Of a stretch of 64,000 bases of DNA, positions 1 to 7,711 are shown piece by piece. The position numbers were made by a program, and so were the translations under genes. Position 1 is the first letter of the stretch. Each line of letters begins with the position of its first letter. The notes under the pieces were generated by a model that was given only the letters and a program-made list of their open reading frames with translations, was not told the origin of the DNA and made no database searches. The stretch comes from Planococcus circulans (lineage in GTDB: Bacteria > Bacillota > Bacilli > Bacillales_A > Planococcaceae): the NCBI RefSeq assembly GCF_020023385.1, contig NZ_JAIQCL010000003.1, forward strand, positions 266,851-330,850, in the 5' to 3' direction.

Positions 1-594
1 AAAGGCAAGGGAGATGTTCTGGCCTATGCGGAAGATCCATGCGGAGCGGAAAACGGCTATTCTTCGCGTGAAGTGATGGCCGAATTCAGAAAAGCGACAG
101 GACTTCCGACCGCCACGAACATGATCGCTACAGACTGGCGCGAAATGGGCCACGCAATCCAATTGAACTCTGTCGATATCCCATTAGCTGATCCTCATTT
201 CTGGACCATGCAGGGGTCGGTAAGAGTGGCACAGATGTGCAATGAATGGGGACTAACATGGGGATCACACTCGAATAACCATTTCGATATCTCGCTTGCG
301 ATGTTTACCCAGGTCGCGGCAGCAGCTCCAGGAAAAATTACAGCAATCGATACACACTGGATTTGGCAGGATGGGCAGTACTTAACTAAAAATCCTTTCC
401 AAATTGTGGATGGCAAAATCGAAGTGCCTCAATCGCCTGGTTTGGGCATCGAAATTGATCTGGAAAAAATCGAGAAAGCGCATCAGCTATACAACGAACA
501 CGGCCTTGGCGCACGCGATGATTCTCAAGGTATGCAATATTTAATTCCAAATTGGAAATTCGATAATAAGAAGCCTTGCCTAGTAAGGGATTAA
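1..594 (+). CDS. gudD: Glucarate dehydratase, C-terminal part (truncated by window edge)
   Basis: The first 594 bases are open from base 1, so the gene starts upstream of the window. The 197 visible residues match the C-terminal half of the enolase-superfamily glucarate dehydratase. This cytoplasmic enzyme dehydrates D-glucarate to 5-keto-4-deoxyglucarate. Recognisable parts are the barrel segment ending in NMIATDW, the segment [12 protein letters not shown], and the catalytic histidine loop [11 protein letters not shown], followed by the family's end region [18 protein letters not shown]. No terminator is obvious before the FadR-type gene 100 bases downstream, so the two may be functionally linked. 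The assignment rests on overall family resemblance. The N-terminal half, including the first metal ligands, cannot be seen. Confidence 0.88.
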   Translation, partial: KGKGDVLAYAEDPCGAENGYSSREVMAEFRKATGLPTATNMIATDWREMGHAIQLNSVDIPLADPHFWTMQGSVRVAQMCNEWGLTWGSHSNNHFDISLAMFTQVAAAAPGKITAIDTHWIWQDGQYLTKNPFQIVDGKIEVPQSPGLGIEIDLEKIEKAHQLYNEHGLGARDDSQGMQYLIPNWKFDNKKPCLVRD

Positions 595-694
595 TATAGG
601 AAGTAAGTGTAAAATTAATGTAAAATAGAAAGAAGTAGCGCAGGAGCGAAAGAATTTTACAGTGTTCTTGCATAAAAAGGCGGTGACAGGTTAT

Positions 695-1393
695 ATGATG
701 GATGGATATATAGTGGACACAGTCCGAAGAAGTACACTCTCACAGCAGGTTTTGGAGAAAATTGTATTTTTATTGGTTGATGGCCAACTGAAGCCTGGAG
801 ACAAATTACCTCCGGAGATGAAGCTGATGGAGCAATTGGGAGTAAGCAGACCCGTTTTGCGAGAAGCTTTGAGTTCTCTTGAGACCTTGGAGATCATCAC
901 GAGAAAGCCCCGTGGCGGGACAATTGTAAATGATAAAGTCGGAAGTGATCCTTTTACAGCGATGCTCGCCTTATCGATAAACAACCTTCCTGCTGTAATT
1001 GAAGCGAGGATGGCGTTGGAGCTCGGTTTGGTGACTATTGCAGCTGAAAAGATTTCGGATGAACAATTGGACCAGCTGTTGGAAACGATTGAAAGCATAA
1101 AGGAAAATGCGCATACCAACTACGGTGCACTGGACAAGGAGTTTCACCGAATCATTGCGTTGAGCGCAAACAATCCGGTGGTGGAGGGGATGATCACCTC
1201 TTTGCTTATTACGCATCATAAAACAGATAGCTTAATTCAGCATCGGGATCCCGATATTACAGTGGAACACCACATGGCAATCTATGAGGCTTTGAAAAAA
1301 AGAGACCCTCATGAAGCGTTTACGCAAATGTACCGGCATCTAAGTTTTGTCCGGAAAAAAATTCTGGACAATTTACCGGAAAAAAGTGATTGA
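695..1393 (+). CDS. FadR/GntR-family transcriptional regulator
   Basis: A 232-residue regulator with an N-terminal winged helix (residues about 15-75, including LKPGDKLPPEMKLMEQLGVSRP and the recognition helix SRPVLREALSSL) and a C-terminal all-helical FCD ligand domain (about 85-230). The FCD metal-type residues appear in DKEFHRIIA and in the histidines near RHLSF. Members of this family sense sugar acids or other carboxylates. I prefer ATG 695 because AGGCGGTG sits about nine bases upstream. An upstream in-frame GTG at 662 would add eleven residues but has no good ribosome binding site. The neighbours (glucarate dehydratase, transporter, hydroxyacid dehydrogenase) suggest control of sugar-acid use. 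The operator was not identified. Confidence 0.85.
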   Translation: MMDGYIVDTVRRSTLSQQVLEKIVFLLVDGQLKPGDKLPPEMKLMEQLGVSRPVLREALSSLETLEIITRKPRGGTIVNDKVGSDPFTAMLALSINNLPAVIEARMALELGLVTIAAEKISDEQLDQLLETIESIKENAHTNYGALDKEFHRIIALSANNPVVEGMITSLLITHHKTDSLIQHRDPDITVEHHMAIYEALKKRDPHEAFTQMYRHLSFVRKKILDNLPEKSD

Positions 1394-1400
1394 AAAGGAG

Positions 1401-1440
1401 CAGACTGTAAACGTGAATTGTTTATAGTCTGTTATTTTTT
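1401..1440 (+). terminator. Intrinsic terminator after the FadR-type gene
   Basis: Arms at 1401-1412 (CAGACTGTAAAC) and 1420-1431 pair with one G-U, with a 7-base loop, followed by a T run at 1435-1441. It separates the regulator from the transporter gene. Confidence 0.75.
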
Positions 1441-1472
1441 TGGAAAACTAGGAAAAGTGTCAATGAAAGCAG

Positions 1473-2840
1473 GTGGAGGATCTGAATAGGATAAAAAGCA
1501 GTTTAATAATCCTTGTTCTTCTGCTCTACTTTTTCAATGTTTTTATAGGCAGTGAACGCGGTCATATATTACTGTCGATTTTGGCTTTTTTATTATTGAT
1601 TGTTGCCATCCCTTCTTCAAAAGCCATGACAAAGGTGATGGGCATCAGTCTTCTGGTTATCGGAATGGGCATCAGCTTCTTTATGAATGGCGCCAGCTTG
1701 ATCGAAAGTGTTCAAGGCGTCCAGCTGAATTTGCCGCTTCTTATCCTGATACTGCTGGCTCCGTTACTGTCCATTCCTTTAAGGAGCGGAACGTTGCTGG
1801 ACGATCCGATGGCATACATAGAACAGGTAAAGAACAAACCGAGGCAACTATTTCTGGGAATTTCAAGCTTTCTGACCCTGCTGGCTCCTGTCTTAAATGT
1901 AGGATCGGTGAGGATTTTAGCTGATTTGATGAAAGACCGCAATTTGTCGGGTGAGCTGTTGGGCCGTTCTTATTTTACTGGTTTTTCTACAGCGATGGTT
2001 TGGTCACCTTATTTTGGCTCTGTCGCCTTGGTGCTGTACTATCTGGACATCCCTTATAGCGAGTACTTTGTCATCGGACTGCTGTTTGCCGCTGCCCAAC
2101 TTCTGACAGGAAATCTACTGTTCGCCATGAAGAATGGAGTCGAAAAGCCTTTATCAACAGAGAAAAATAAAGGTGATGAAAAGGAGATACATATACTGCC
2201 CCTGGTTCTGAAATTTGTCGTCTCATTGGGAATCTTGATTTCAGCTTTGATCCTTCTGGAGCAGCTGACGAAGTTATCGATGCTCGTCTTGGTGAGCATG
2301 CTGGCAATCATCATACCGGCAATATGGATGGCTTTGGCTGGCAAGTGGAAGAGTTTCATCAATCAGGTCATCCTCTATAAAAATCAGGTAACAGGCGGAA
2401 CAGGCAGCGAAATGGTTCTTTTTTTAAGTGCCGGTGTATTTGGCAGTGCAATTTCGAATTCTTCCATATCGGTCTGGATAAAAGATTTTCTATTGATCAT
2501 TTCTGAAGGTTCTTTTTTCTTTTTTGTCGTATTTATCGTTTTTACCATCATGTTCTTTGCCTTAATCGGTTTCCATCAAATTATTACGGTTCCATTGCTG
2601 GTCATGCAAGTCGACCCTGGGGCAATCGGTGTGGACCCTGTAGTGATTGCTTTTGTCTTCATACTGGCTTGGTTCATGTCTGCTATCATCAGTCCGATAA
2701 ATGCAGTTACGATTCTCATATCGAACGCAGTCAGCAAGAAGTTTTTCACAGTGGGCTTCCGGTGGAACGGACTGTATGTGTTAACGATGTTTTTGATTGG
2801 CTGTGTATTCATCTATGCACTGAAGCTTATTTATCAGTAA
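1473..2840 (+). CDS. Polytopic membrane transporter, substrate unknown
   Basis: A 455-residue protein made almost entirely of hydrophobic segments (about 11-12 predicted helices), with one charged cytoplasmic loop near residues 225-245 (KNGVEKPLSTEKNKGDEKE). The repeated-half layout with broken helices resembles the ion-transporter superfamily of carboxylate and citrate carriers, but I do not recognise a specific family. The GTG at 1473 is the likely start, and the ribosome binding site in front of it (GAAAGCAGG) is weak. The gene is followed after 82 bases by a hydroxyacid dehydrogenase gene and preceded by a FadR-type regulator. Uptake of a hydroxy- or sugar acid is therefore a reasonable inference, not a demonstrated function. 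Confidence 0.7.
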   Translation: MEDLNRIKSSLIILVLLLYFFNVFIGSERGHILLSILAFLLLIVAIPSSKAMTKVMGISLLVIGMGISFFMNGASLIESVQGVQLNLPLLILILLAPLLSIPLRSGTLLDDPMAYIEQVKNKPRQLFLGISSFLTLLAPVLNVGSVRILADLMKDRNLSGELLGRSYFTGFSTAMVWSPYFGSVALVLYYLDIPYSEYFVIGLLFAAAQLLTGNLLFAMKNGVEKPLSTEKNKGDEKEIHILPLVLKFVVSLGILISALILLEQLTKLSMLVLVSMLAIIIPAIWMALAGKWKSFINQVILYKNQVTGGTGSEMVLFLSAGVFGSAISNSSISVWIKDFLLIISEGSFFFFVVFIVFTIMFFALIGFHQIITVPLLVMQVDPGAIGVDPVVIAFVFILAWFMSAIISPINAVTILISNAVSKKFFTVGFRWNGLYVLTMFLIGCVFIYALKLIYQ

Positions 2841-2922
2841 CTCTCAACAGGTCGTGAGATTTTCATTCTTCAAAATAAGGCATTCGGTGTTGAATAGGGA
2901 TAAGTGAAAAGGGGGAAGGGAA

Positions 2923-3891
2923 ATGGCTTTTAAGGTCCTGGTACCAAGAACTGTAGCATCTGAAGGAATTGACTATTTAAAGGAGAATGGCTGTGAAGTG
3001 GATGTGCGTGAAGAAATGAGCGCAGAAGAACTGGAGTCAGCGATTAAAGATTGCGATGCGGTTTTGCTGAGAACAGATACGCTGGACGAAAAAATGATCC
3101 GTCAGGCTGACCGCCTGAAAATCATTGCACGGCATGGCGTCGGGTTCGATAATATCGATATCGAAGCTGCTTCAGCCAAGGGGATTTATGTGTCCTACAC
3201 ACCCGCCGCCAACATCAATTCCGTGGCAGAACATGTGACAGGATTGATATTAGCCATTTCCAGACAAACTATTAAAGTCGATAAGGCTGTGAGAAGAGGA
3301 GATTTTGAGGTGCGGGACACCTCTTACGGAACTGAACTGAAAGGAAAAGTGCTGGGCATTATTGGACTTGGCAATATTGGGAAGCTGGTCGCCAAAAAAT
3401 GTGCATTCGGCCTCGAAATGAGAGTGATCGCCTATGACCCTTACGCCAAACTACCTGAAGAAACATACATAAGCAAAGTAGAAGACATAGAGGAACTGAT
3501 GAGGAAGTCAGATTTCATTTCTTTGCATCTCCCATATAACAAAGCGCTTCATCATTTCATCGATCAGGAGAAGTTAGGTTTGATGAAACCCTCGGCATTC
3601 CTAATCAATGCGGCCAGAGGCGGATTAGTGGATGAAGCCGCATTAGCTGAAGTACTCCGTGATAACTGGATTGCCGGTGCCGCATTGGACGTCTTTGAAC
3701 AGGAGCCTGTTCCTGCCGATCATCCATTGCTTAAGCTGGATAACCTGATTGCCACACCTCATATTGCAGCTTTGACACAAGAGGCGATGACCACCATGTC
3801 CCTGGATTGCGCAAAAGAAATCGTTCGGATTAAAAACCAGATGGAGCCATTCGTGTGGCTTAATGAGAAGCAAATGAAGAAGGTAGATTAA
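2923..3891 (+). CDS. D-isomer-specific 2-hydroxyacid dehydrogenase (SerA/hydroxypyruvate reductase type)
   Basis: A 322-residue cytoplasmic NAD(P)-dependent dehydrogenase. The nucleotide-binding motif GIIGLGNIGKLVAKK lies near residue 145. The catalytic Arg is in INAARGGLVDE (about 234), the Glu in FEQEPVP (about 263) and the His in ATPHIAALT (about 281). It is the short form without the C-terminal ACT regulatory domain of the longer SerA enzymes, so a catabolic role in reducing or oxidising a 2-keto/2-hydroxy acid is likelier than serine synthesis. The start has an excellent ribosome binding site (GGGGGAAGGG). It probably forms an operon with the upstream transporter under the FadR-type regulator. 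Confidence 0.85.
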   Translation: MAFKVLVPRTVASEGIDYLKENGCEVDVREEMSAEELESAIKDCDAVLLRTDTLDEKMIRQADRLKIIARHGVGFDNIDIEAASAKGIYVSYTPAANINSVAEHVTGLILAISRQTIKVDKAVRRGDFEVRDTSYGTELKGKVLGIIGLGNIGKLVAKKCAFGLEMRVIAYDPYAKLPEETYISKVEDIEELMRKSDFISLHLPYNKALHHFIDQEKLGLMKPSAFLINAARGGLVDEAALAEVLRDNWIAGAALDVFEQEPVPADHPLLKLDNLIATPHIAALTQEAMTTMSLDCAKEIVRIKNQMEPFVWLNEKQMKKVD

Positions 3892-4094
3892 ACTGGTAGG
3901 TGATCGATCTGTTGGAACGAATATGAAAAGTGCAGCTGAAAAGAAAAAACGTATCGTCTCGGTCGTATTTTCATTCTTTGGACAAGTAACAGCAAGTCTT
4001 TTACCGTTCGATCCTCCTCCAGGAAACCATCAAGTTTGTAACTGCTGCCGAAAAGCAGGATACTAAGACTGTCGGAAGAAATTGTATAGAAGAT

Positions 4095-4162
4095 TGGGTG
4101 CTACTCCTTTTAGAACTGACTAAGGCTAAGCCGGTGACAGAAACTGAGAGATCCAGCACCCA
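4095..4162 (+). repeat. Long-loop inverted repeat in the leader of the glutathione peroxidase gene
   Basis: TGGGTGCT at 4095-4102 is perfectly complementary to AGCACCCA at 4155-4162. The 52-base interior contains a small GGC-TAA-GCC hairpin (4124-4132). The element ends just before the ribosome binding site (GAGGAGG, 4168-4174). It could be an RNA leader structure. I could not match it to a riboswitch class, and 8 bp can occur by chance. Confidence 0.35.
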
Positions 4163-4180
4163 TGAAAGAGGAGGATATTC

Positions 4181-4729
4181 ATGTCGATTTATTCATTCCA
4201 AACAAAATTAGCAACTGGTGAAGAAATGCATTTCGAGAAGTACAAGGGCGAGGTGCTGCTGATTGTGAATACAGCCAGTAAATGCGGGTTGACCCCTCAA
4301 TACGAAGAATTGGAAGAGCTGTATAAAACCCATAAAGAAAAAGGATTTGAGATCATCGGCTTCCCGTGTGACCAGTTCGGCGGACAGGAACCGGGAACAG
4401 ATGAGGAAATATCGGAATTCTGTTCGATCAATTATGGTGTCAGTTTTCCGCTTGCTCAAAAAACTGAAGTGAATGGCGAAGCTGCCCATCCGCTTTATCA
4501 GTATTTACGCGGACAGGCTCCGGCGGACGAGGAGTTTGACGAGGCAGGCAAGTTGCAGAAAGAAGATCGCGATATGCTGGAAAGTTCCGACATCAAATGG
4601 AACTTCACGAAGTTCCTGATCGACCGCAAAGGAAATGTAGTCCATCGCTTTGCGCCGGCTGTGAAGCCGAAGGCAATGGAGCAGATCATCGAGCAGTTGG
4701 TCATGGAAATGTCAGGGGCATCTAGATAA
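4181..4729 (+). CDS. Glutathione peroxidase family thiol peroxidase
   Basis: A 182-residue cytoplasmic peroxidase of the GPx/BsaA family that reduces hydroperoxides. In Bacillales the reductant is expected to be thioredoxin or bacillithiol-linked rather than glutathione. The peroxidatic residue is Cys35 in TASKCGLTPQ, so this is the cysteine form and not a selenoprotein. Gln69 (FGGQEPG) and Trp140 (WNFTKFLIDRKG) complete the catalytic set, and Cys63 in FPCDQF is a candidate resolving cysteine. The protein is slightly longer than the usual 157-165 residues because of an acidic insertion around residues 112-135. The start has a strong site (GAGGAGG). It is monocistronic, with a terminator directly after the stop. 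Confidence 0.9.
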   Translation: MSIYSFQTKLATGEEMHFEKYKGEVLLIVNTASKCGLTPQYEELEELYKTHKEKGFEIIGFPCDQFGGQEPGTDEEISEFCSINYGVSFPLAQKTEVNGEAAHPLYQYLRGQAPADEEFDEAGKLQKEDRDMLESSDIKWNFTKFLIDRKGNVVHRFAPAVKPKAMEQIIEQLVMEMSGASR

Positions 4730-4743
4730 GTTAAAAGTGAAAA

Positions 4744-4789
4744 AGCACAGCTGGAGCGGGGAAAGTCACCGTTCCAGCTGTGCTTTTTT
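4744..4789 (+). terminator. Intrinsic terminator after glutathione peroxidase
   Basis: A 16-bp stem (4744-4759 with 4769-4784, one G-U) is followed by a T run. The arm sequence AGCACAGCTGGAGCGG is nearly the same as the arm of the terminator at 10794-10839. Confidence 0.9.
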
Positions 4790-5121
4790 GCATTGTGAAA
4801 TTAGACTCGTACCACTCCTTTCTTAGGAAATTTCAGTGAGAACGTGGCTGCTTGATTTACGGGTTTTATTGTCATATTTACTGCAGGCAGCAAAGCTCTT
4901 TCTTTTACTCAGAAAAAAATGTCATACGCTGTTTCCGATTTTAACTGAGCAGCAGATGATGCTGAAAAAGAAGCAAACAATATATGAGCCGCATTGTTGA
5001 CCGTATGCTTCTGATATTAAGAAGAACTGTCACGATGAGACAATTTGCCTTCGTACAGAGTTTCCATCAAATGTCCAAATCATTAGAGAATCAGTATTCG
5101 CTTCAAAAAAATTATCTTCAA
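4790..5121. other. Intergenic stretch with no gene seen
   Basis: About 330 bases between the peroxidase terminator and the 3' end of the IclR gene. I see no convincing reading frame with a ribosome binding site, no structured RNA and no repeat. A plus-strand frame that enters the IclR gene at 4984 is an antisense shadow. Confidence 0.5.
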
Positions 5122-5859
5122 CTAATTGCTATATCCCAATTTAGCGGAAATGCGCTGGCTTGTTTCTGTGACATGCTGGATAAGGAATGCAAGCCGTTCG
5201 TCGGTCAGGTTGTAACTGACGACGCCGACGCTGATTGCTCCCTGCACTTTTCCAAAACGGTTCAAGATGGGCGCACCGACAGAAGATGTGCCTTCTGTCC
5301 GTTCGCTGTGGCTGATGGCGTATCCCTGGTCTTTTATTTGTTGTAGAAGTTCGTAAAAAGTGGGTTGTTGTTCTTTTGAGATATGCACATTGATGATTTT
5401 CTTTGCTTCTCCGTTCGGCATATATGCAAGCATGGATTTATTTGCAGCTCCGATATGCATTGGAATACGAGAACCAAGTTTGTCATAGACCCGAATTGCG
5501 TGATTCTCGTTGTCGATTCGTTCGGTAATAAGCGCTTCGACTCCCATAGGCTGGCTCAAATAGACGCTTTCCCCAGTCTGGTCCATCAGATTCACCAATT
5601 CGGGTCTGATTGTGCTGATGTAATCCATCGTATCGTACATATGTAACCCGTACTCCAGCCAAATATTTCCTAAATCGTAACGTTTTGTCTTATCATCCTG
5701 TTGAATCATTCCGTGAGCCGCCATGGCTTTTAGGAGACGGTGCATAGAACTTACGGGGAGGCCGCATTCAACCGATAGTTCCGTGATGGACAATCCATCT
5801 TCAGTTGAACGCGAAACCAATAATTTTACGACGCCCATTGCCCGGTCAATTGATTGCAT
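5122..5859 (-). CDS. IclR-family transcriptional regulator
   Basis: A 245-residue regulator. The N-terminal winged helix (residues about 5-65) contains LSITELSVECGLPVSSMHRLLKAM, with the recognition helix in SSMHRLLK. The C-terminal GAF-like effector domain (about 75-245) includes LGSRIPMHIGAANKSMLAYM and GAISVGVVS, as is usual for IclR proteins. The start ATG at 5859 has AGGTGGA eight bases upstream. It is transcribed away from the dimethylargininase operon. Two tandem palindromes that fit IclR-type operators lie in the shared 130-bp region, so local control of that operon, and possibly of itself, is likely. Confidence 0.9.
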   Translation of the reverse strand: MQSIDRAMGVVKLLVSRSTEDGLSITELSVECGLPVSSMHRLLKAMAAHGMIQQDDKTKRYDLGNIWLEYGLHMYDTMDYISTIRPELVNLMDQTGESVYLSQPMGVEALITERIDNENHAIRVYDKLGSRIPMHIGAANKSMLAYMPNGEAKKIINVHISKEQQPTFYELLQQIKDQGYAISHSERTEGTSSVGAPILNRFGKVQGAISVGVVSYNLTDERLAFLIQHVTETSQRISAKLGYSN

Positions 5860-5912
5860 ATAGGTTCCACCTATCCTCTATAAAATATAGTAGTCTTATT
5901 ATTTTAAATATA

Positions 5913-5941
5913 TTGACATTATACCATACGTAACTTATATT
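5913..5941 (+). promoter_or_regulatory. Sigma-A type promoter of the amidino-hydrolase operon
   Basis: TTGACA at 5913-5918, a 17-base spacer and TATATT at 5936-5941 give a near-consensus vegetative promoter reading towards 5992. The predicted transcription start is near 5948, just before the two palindromes. Confidence 0.7.
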
Positions 5942-5953
5942 ATTGAAAATAAC

Positions 5954-5990
5954 TTTCCGTATAGAGGAAACTATTTCCGGTATGCGGAAA
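5954..5990. promoter_or_regulatory. Two tandem IclR-type operators
   Basis: TTTCCGTATAGAGGAAA (5954-5970) and TTTCCGGTATGCGGAAA (5974-5990) share arms TTTCC/GGAAA with 7-base centres, and their centres are exactly 20 bp apart. Known IclR-family sites are commonly of the GGAAA/TTTCC type. They lie downstream of the -10 element and run up to the ATG at 5992, a position suited to repression. Confidence 0.75.
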
Positions 5991-5991
5991 A

Positions 5992-6909
5992 ATGGAGGCG
6001 AAAACTATTAACATTTCATCGATGTATCATCCGTTGGAACGGGTGATTGTCAAACATCCTAACGATGCGTTTATCAGCCAGCAGCATATCGAGAACGAAT
6101 GGGAGAAACTCAATTATTTGTCTGCACCTGATTTCGAGAAGGCAAAAAAAGAGTACACCGAATTCATTTCCCTGCTGTCACGTCATGTTCCGAATATAGA
6201 CTATTTACCGTTATCGGAACATGTCAGCATGGATTCCATCTATGCGCATGATCCTGTCAAATTTACAGCTGAAGGAGCCATCATCCTAAAATCAGGGAAA
6301 GCGCTGCGCCAGCCGGAAGCAGAAGTTTATAAACGTTTCCTAACAGAAAAAGGGATTCCAATCATCGGTGAATTGACGGGAAAAGCGACTTCGGACGGCG
6401 GTGATCTCGTCTGGCTCGATGACCGGGTGCTGGCAGTTGGGAACGGTTACAGAACCAATGCGGAAGCGATTCGCCAAATCAAGGAGATGACGGCGCATAT
6501 GGTCGATGAGTTTATTGAAGTGCAGCTGCCGCATGCTGATGGGGAAGAAGAATGCCTCCATCTGATGTCGTTTATCAGCATGGTCGACCAAGACCTCGCC
6601 GTCGTTTATTCCCCGCTGATGCCGGTCGCTTTCAGAAAGCTGCTGCTGGAACGGGGCATTCAGCTCATTGAAGTGCCGAAAGCGGAGTATGACCTGCTCG
6701 GCTGCAATGTGCTCGCGGTTGCGCCGCGCGTCTGCATCATGGTGGAAGGCAATGAGTCGACTAAACAACAGCTGGAGCAGGCAGGTGCAATAGTCTACGA
6801 ATACAAAGGCGAGGAAATCAGCGTCAAAGGAACCGGAGGGCCAACGTGCCTGACAAGCCCGGCAGTACGGGTACCAATCTCAGAAAAGAGGGGCTTATCA
6901 CATGTTTGA
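5992..6909 (+). CDS. Amidinotransferase/dimethylargininase-like hydrolase
   Basis: A 305-residue protein of the guanidino-group-modifying (pentein) superfamily. Visible active-site features are DGGDLVW near residue 137, His190 in CLHLMSFISMVDQD, and Cys286 in GTGGPTCLTSPAVR. The N-terminal MYHPLERVIVKHP matches the usual family opening strand. Substrate could be arginine, a methylated arginine or another guanidino compound. The start is uncertain: ATG 5992 touches the second operator and has only GCGGAAAA upstream, while a good GGAGG (5994-5998) lies inside the coding sequence and would serve a start further in, although no ATG sits at the right spacing. It overlaps the next gene by eight bases, which suggests translational coupling. 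Confidence 0.8.
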   Translation: MEAKTINISSMYHPLERVIVKHPNDAFISQQHIENEWEKLNYLSAPDFEKAKKEYTEFISLLSRHVPNIDYLPLSEHVSMDSIYAHDPVKFTAEGAIILKSGKALRQPEAEVYKRFLTEKGIPIIGELTGKATSDGGDLVWLDDRVLAVGNGYRTNAEAIRQIKEMTAHMVDEFIEVQLPHADGEEECLHLMSFISMVDQDLAVVYSPLMPVAFRKLLLERGIQLIEVPKAEYDLLGCNVLAVAPRVCIMVEGNESTKQQLEQAGAIVYEYKGEEISVKGTGGPTCLTSPAVRVPISEKRGLSHV

Positions 6910-7663
6910 AAATGTCATCGTAAAAACACCTGGAAAAAGCTATGTTAACGGATTAACCACTTCGGATCTTGGCGCACCGGACTATGAACGCCTGCTTGAA
7001 CAGCATTCGGCTTATATCGAAGCGCTGAAAGCGTGCGGCGTCGAAGTGACACAGTTGCCGGAAAGCGAAGAATATCCCGATTCGACATTCGTCGAAGACG
7101 CAGCCGTCGTGACACCAGAATTTGCCATCATCACGAATCCGGGCGCTAAAAGCCGCAATGGCGAAAAAGAAGAGATCGAAGTCGTATTGAAGAAGTTCTA
7201 TTCGAAATTCCATTACATCAAATCGCCCGGCACTCTTGACGGAGGAGATGTGCTGCAAGTGGACAAGCATTTCTATGTCGGCATTTCAGAACGCACCAAC
7301 TATGAAGGGACACAACAATTCAAACACATTGTCGAAACGGAAGGGTACACGGCCACGATTGTTGAACTGCAGGAGTTTTTTCATCTAAAAACGGGCATTG
7401 CCTATCTCGGAAACAATACCATCGCGGCAGCCGGGGAGTTTTTAAACCATCCAGATTTCAGCGACTACGAAAAAGTGGAAATTCCCGATGCAGACAAATA
7501 CTCGGCGAACTGCATCAAAGTCAACGGCTATGTCATCATTCCTAAAGGCTTTGAAGACACAAAACGCAAACTCGCAGAACGCGGACTGAAAACGATCGAA
7601 CTTGAAATGTCGGAATTCCAAAAACATGACGGCGGACTGAGCTGCCTGTCGCTGCGCTTTTAA
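6902..7663 (+). CDS. N(G),N(G)-dimethylarginine dimethylaminohydrolase
   Basis: A 253-residue pentein-fold hydrolase. The family is known to convert asymmetric dimethylarginine to citrulline and dimethylamine. Length and residue numbering agree closely with bacterial dimethylargininases: nucleophile Cys248 in GGLSCLSLRF at the very C-terminus, His161 in FFHLKTGIAYL, the FVEDAAVV segment near residue 65 and TLDGGDVLQVD near 108-118. It overlaps the preceding paralogue by eight bases, and the permease gene starts 48 bases downstream. Two different guanidino-hydrolases in tandem suggest sequential or alternative substrates such as methylated arginines. Confidence 0.9.
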   Translation: MFENVIVKTPGKSYVNGLTTSDLGAPDYERLLEQHSAYIEALKACGVEVTQLPESEEYPDSTFVEDAAVVTPEFAIITNPGAKSRNGEKEEIEVVLKKFYSKFHYIKSPGTLDGGDVLQVDKHFYVGISERTNYEGTQQFKHIVETEGYTATIVELQEFFHLKTGIAYLGNNTIAAAGEFLNHPDFSDYEKVEIPDADKYSANCIKVNGYVIIPKGFEDTKRKLAERGLKTIELEMSEFQKHDGGLSCLSLRF

Positions 7664-7711
7664 AAAGGTATACGGGGTGTTCCGAAATAACAAAGGGGAA
7701 GGGGAAGTTTT

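Noticed and set aside
4140..4162. CTGAGAG and AGCACCC recalling a TPP riboswitch
   Set aside because: The order of elements is wrong and the second conserved half is missing. The downstream gene is a peroxidase.
4181..4729. Selenocysteine form of glutathione peroxidase
   Set aside because: The catalytic codon is a normal Cys codon (Cys35) and no SECIS-like element is seen.
4984..5646. Plus-strand frames opposite the IclR gene
   Set aside because: Antisense shadows. The minus-strand IclR protein has full family motifs.
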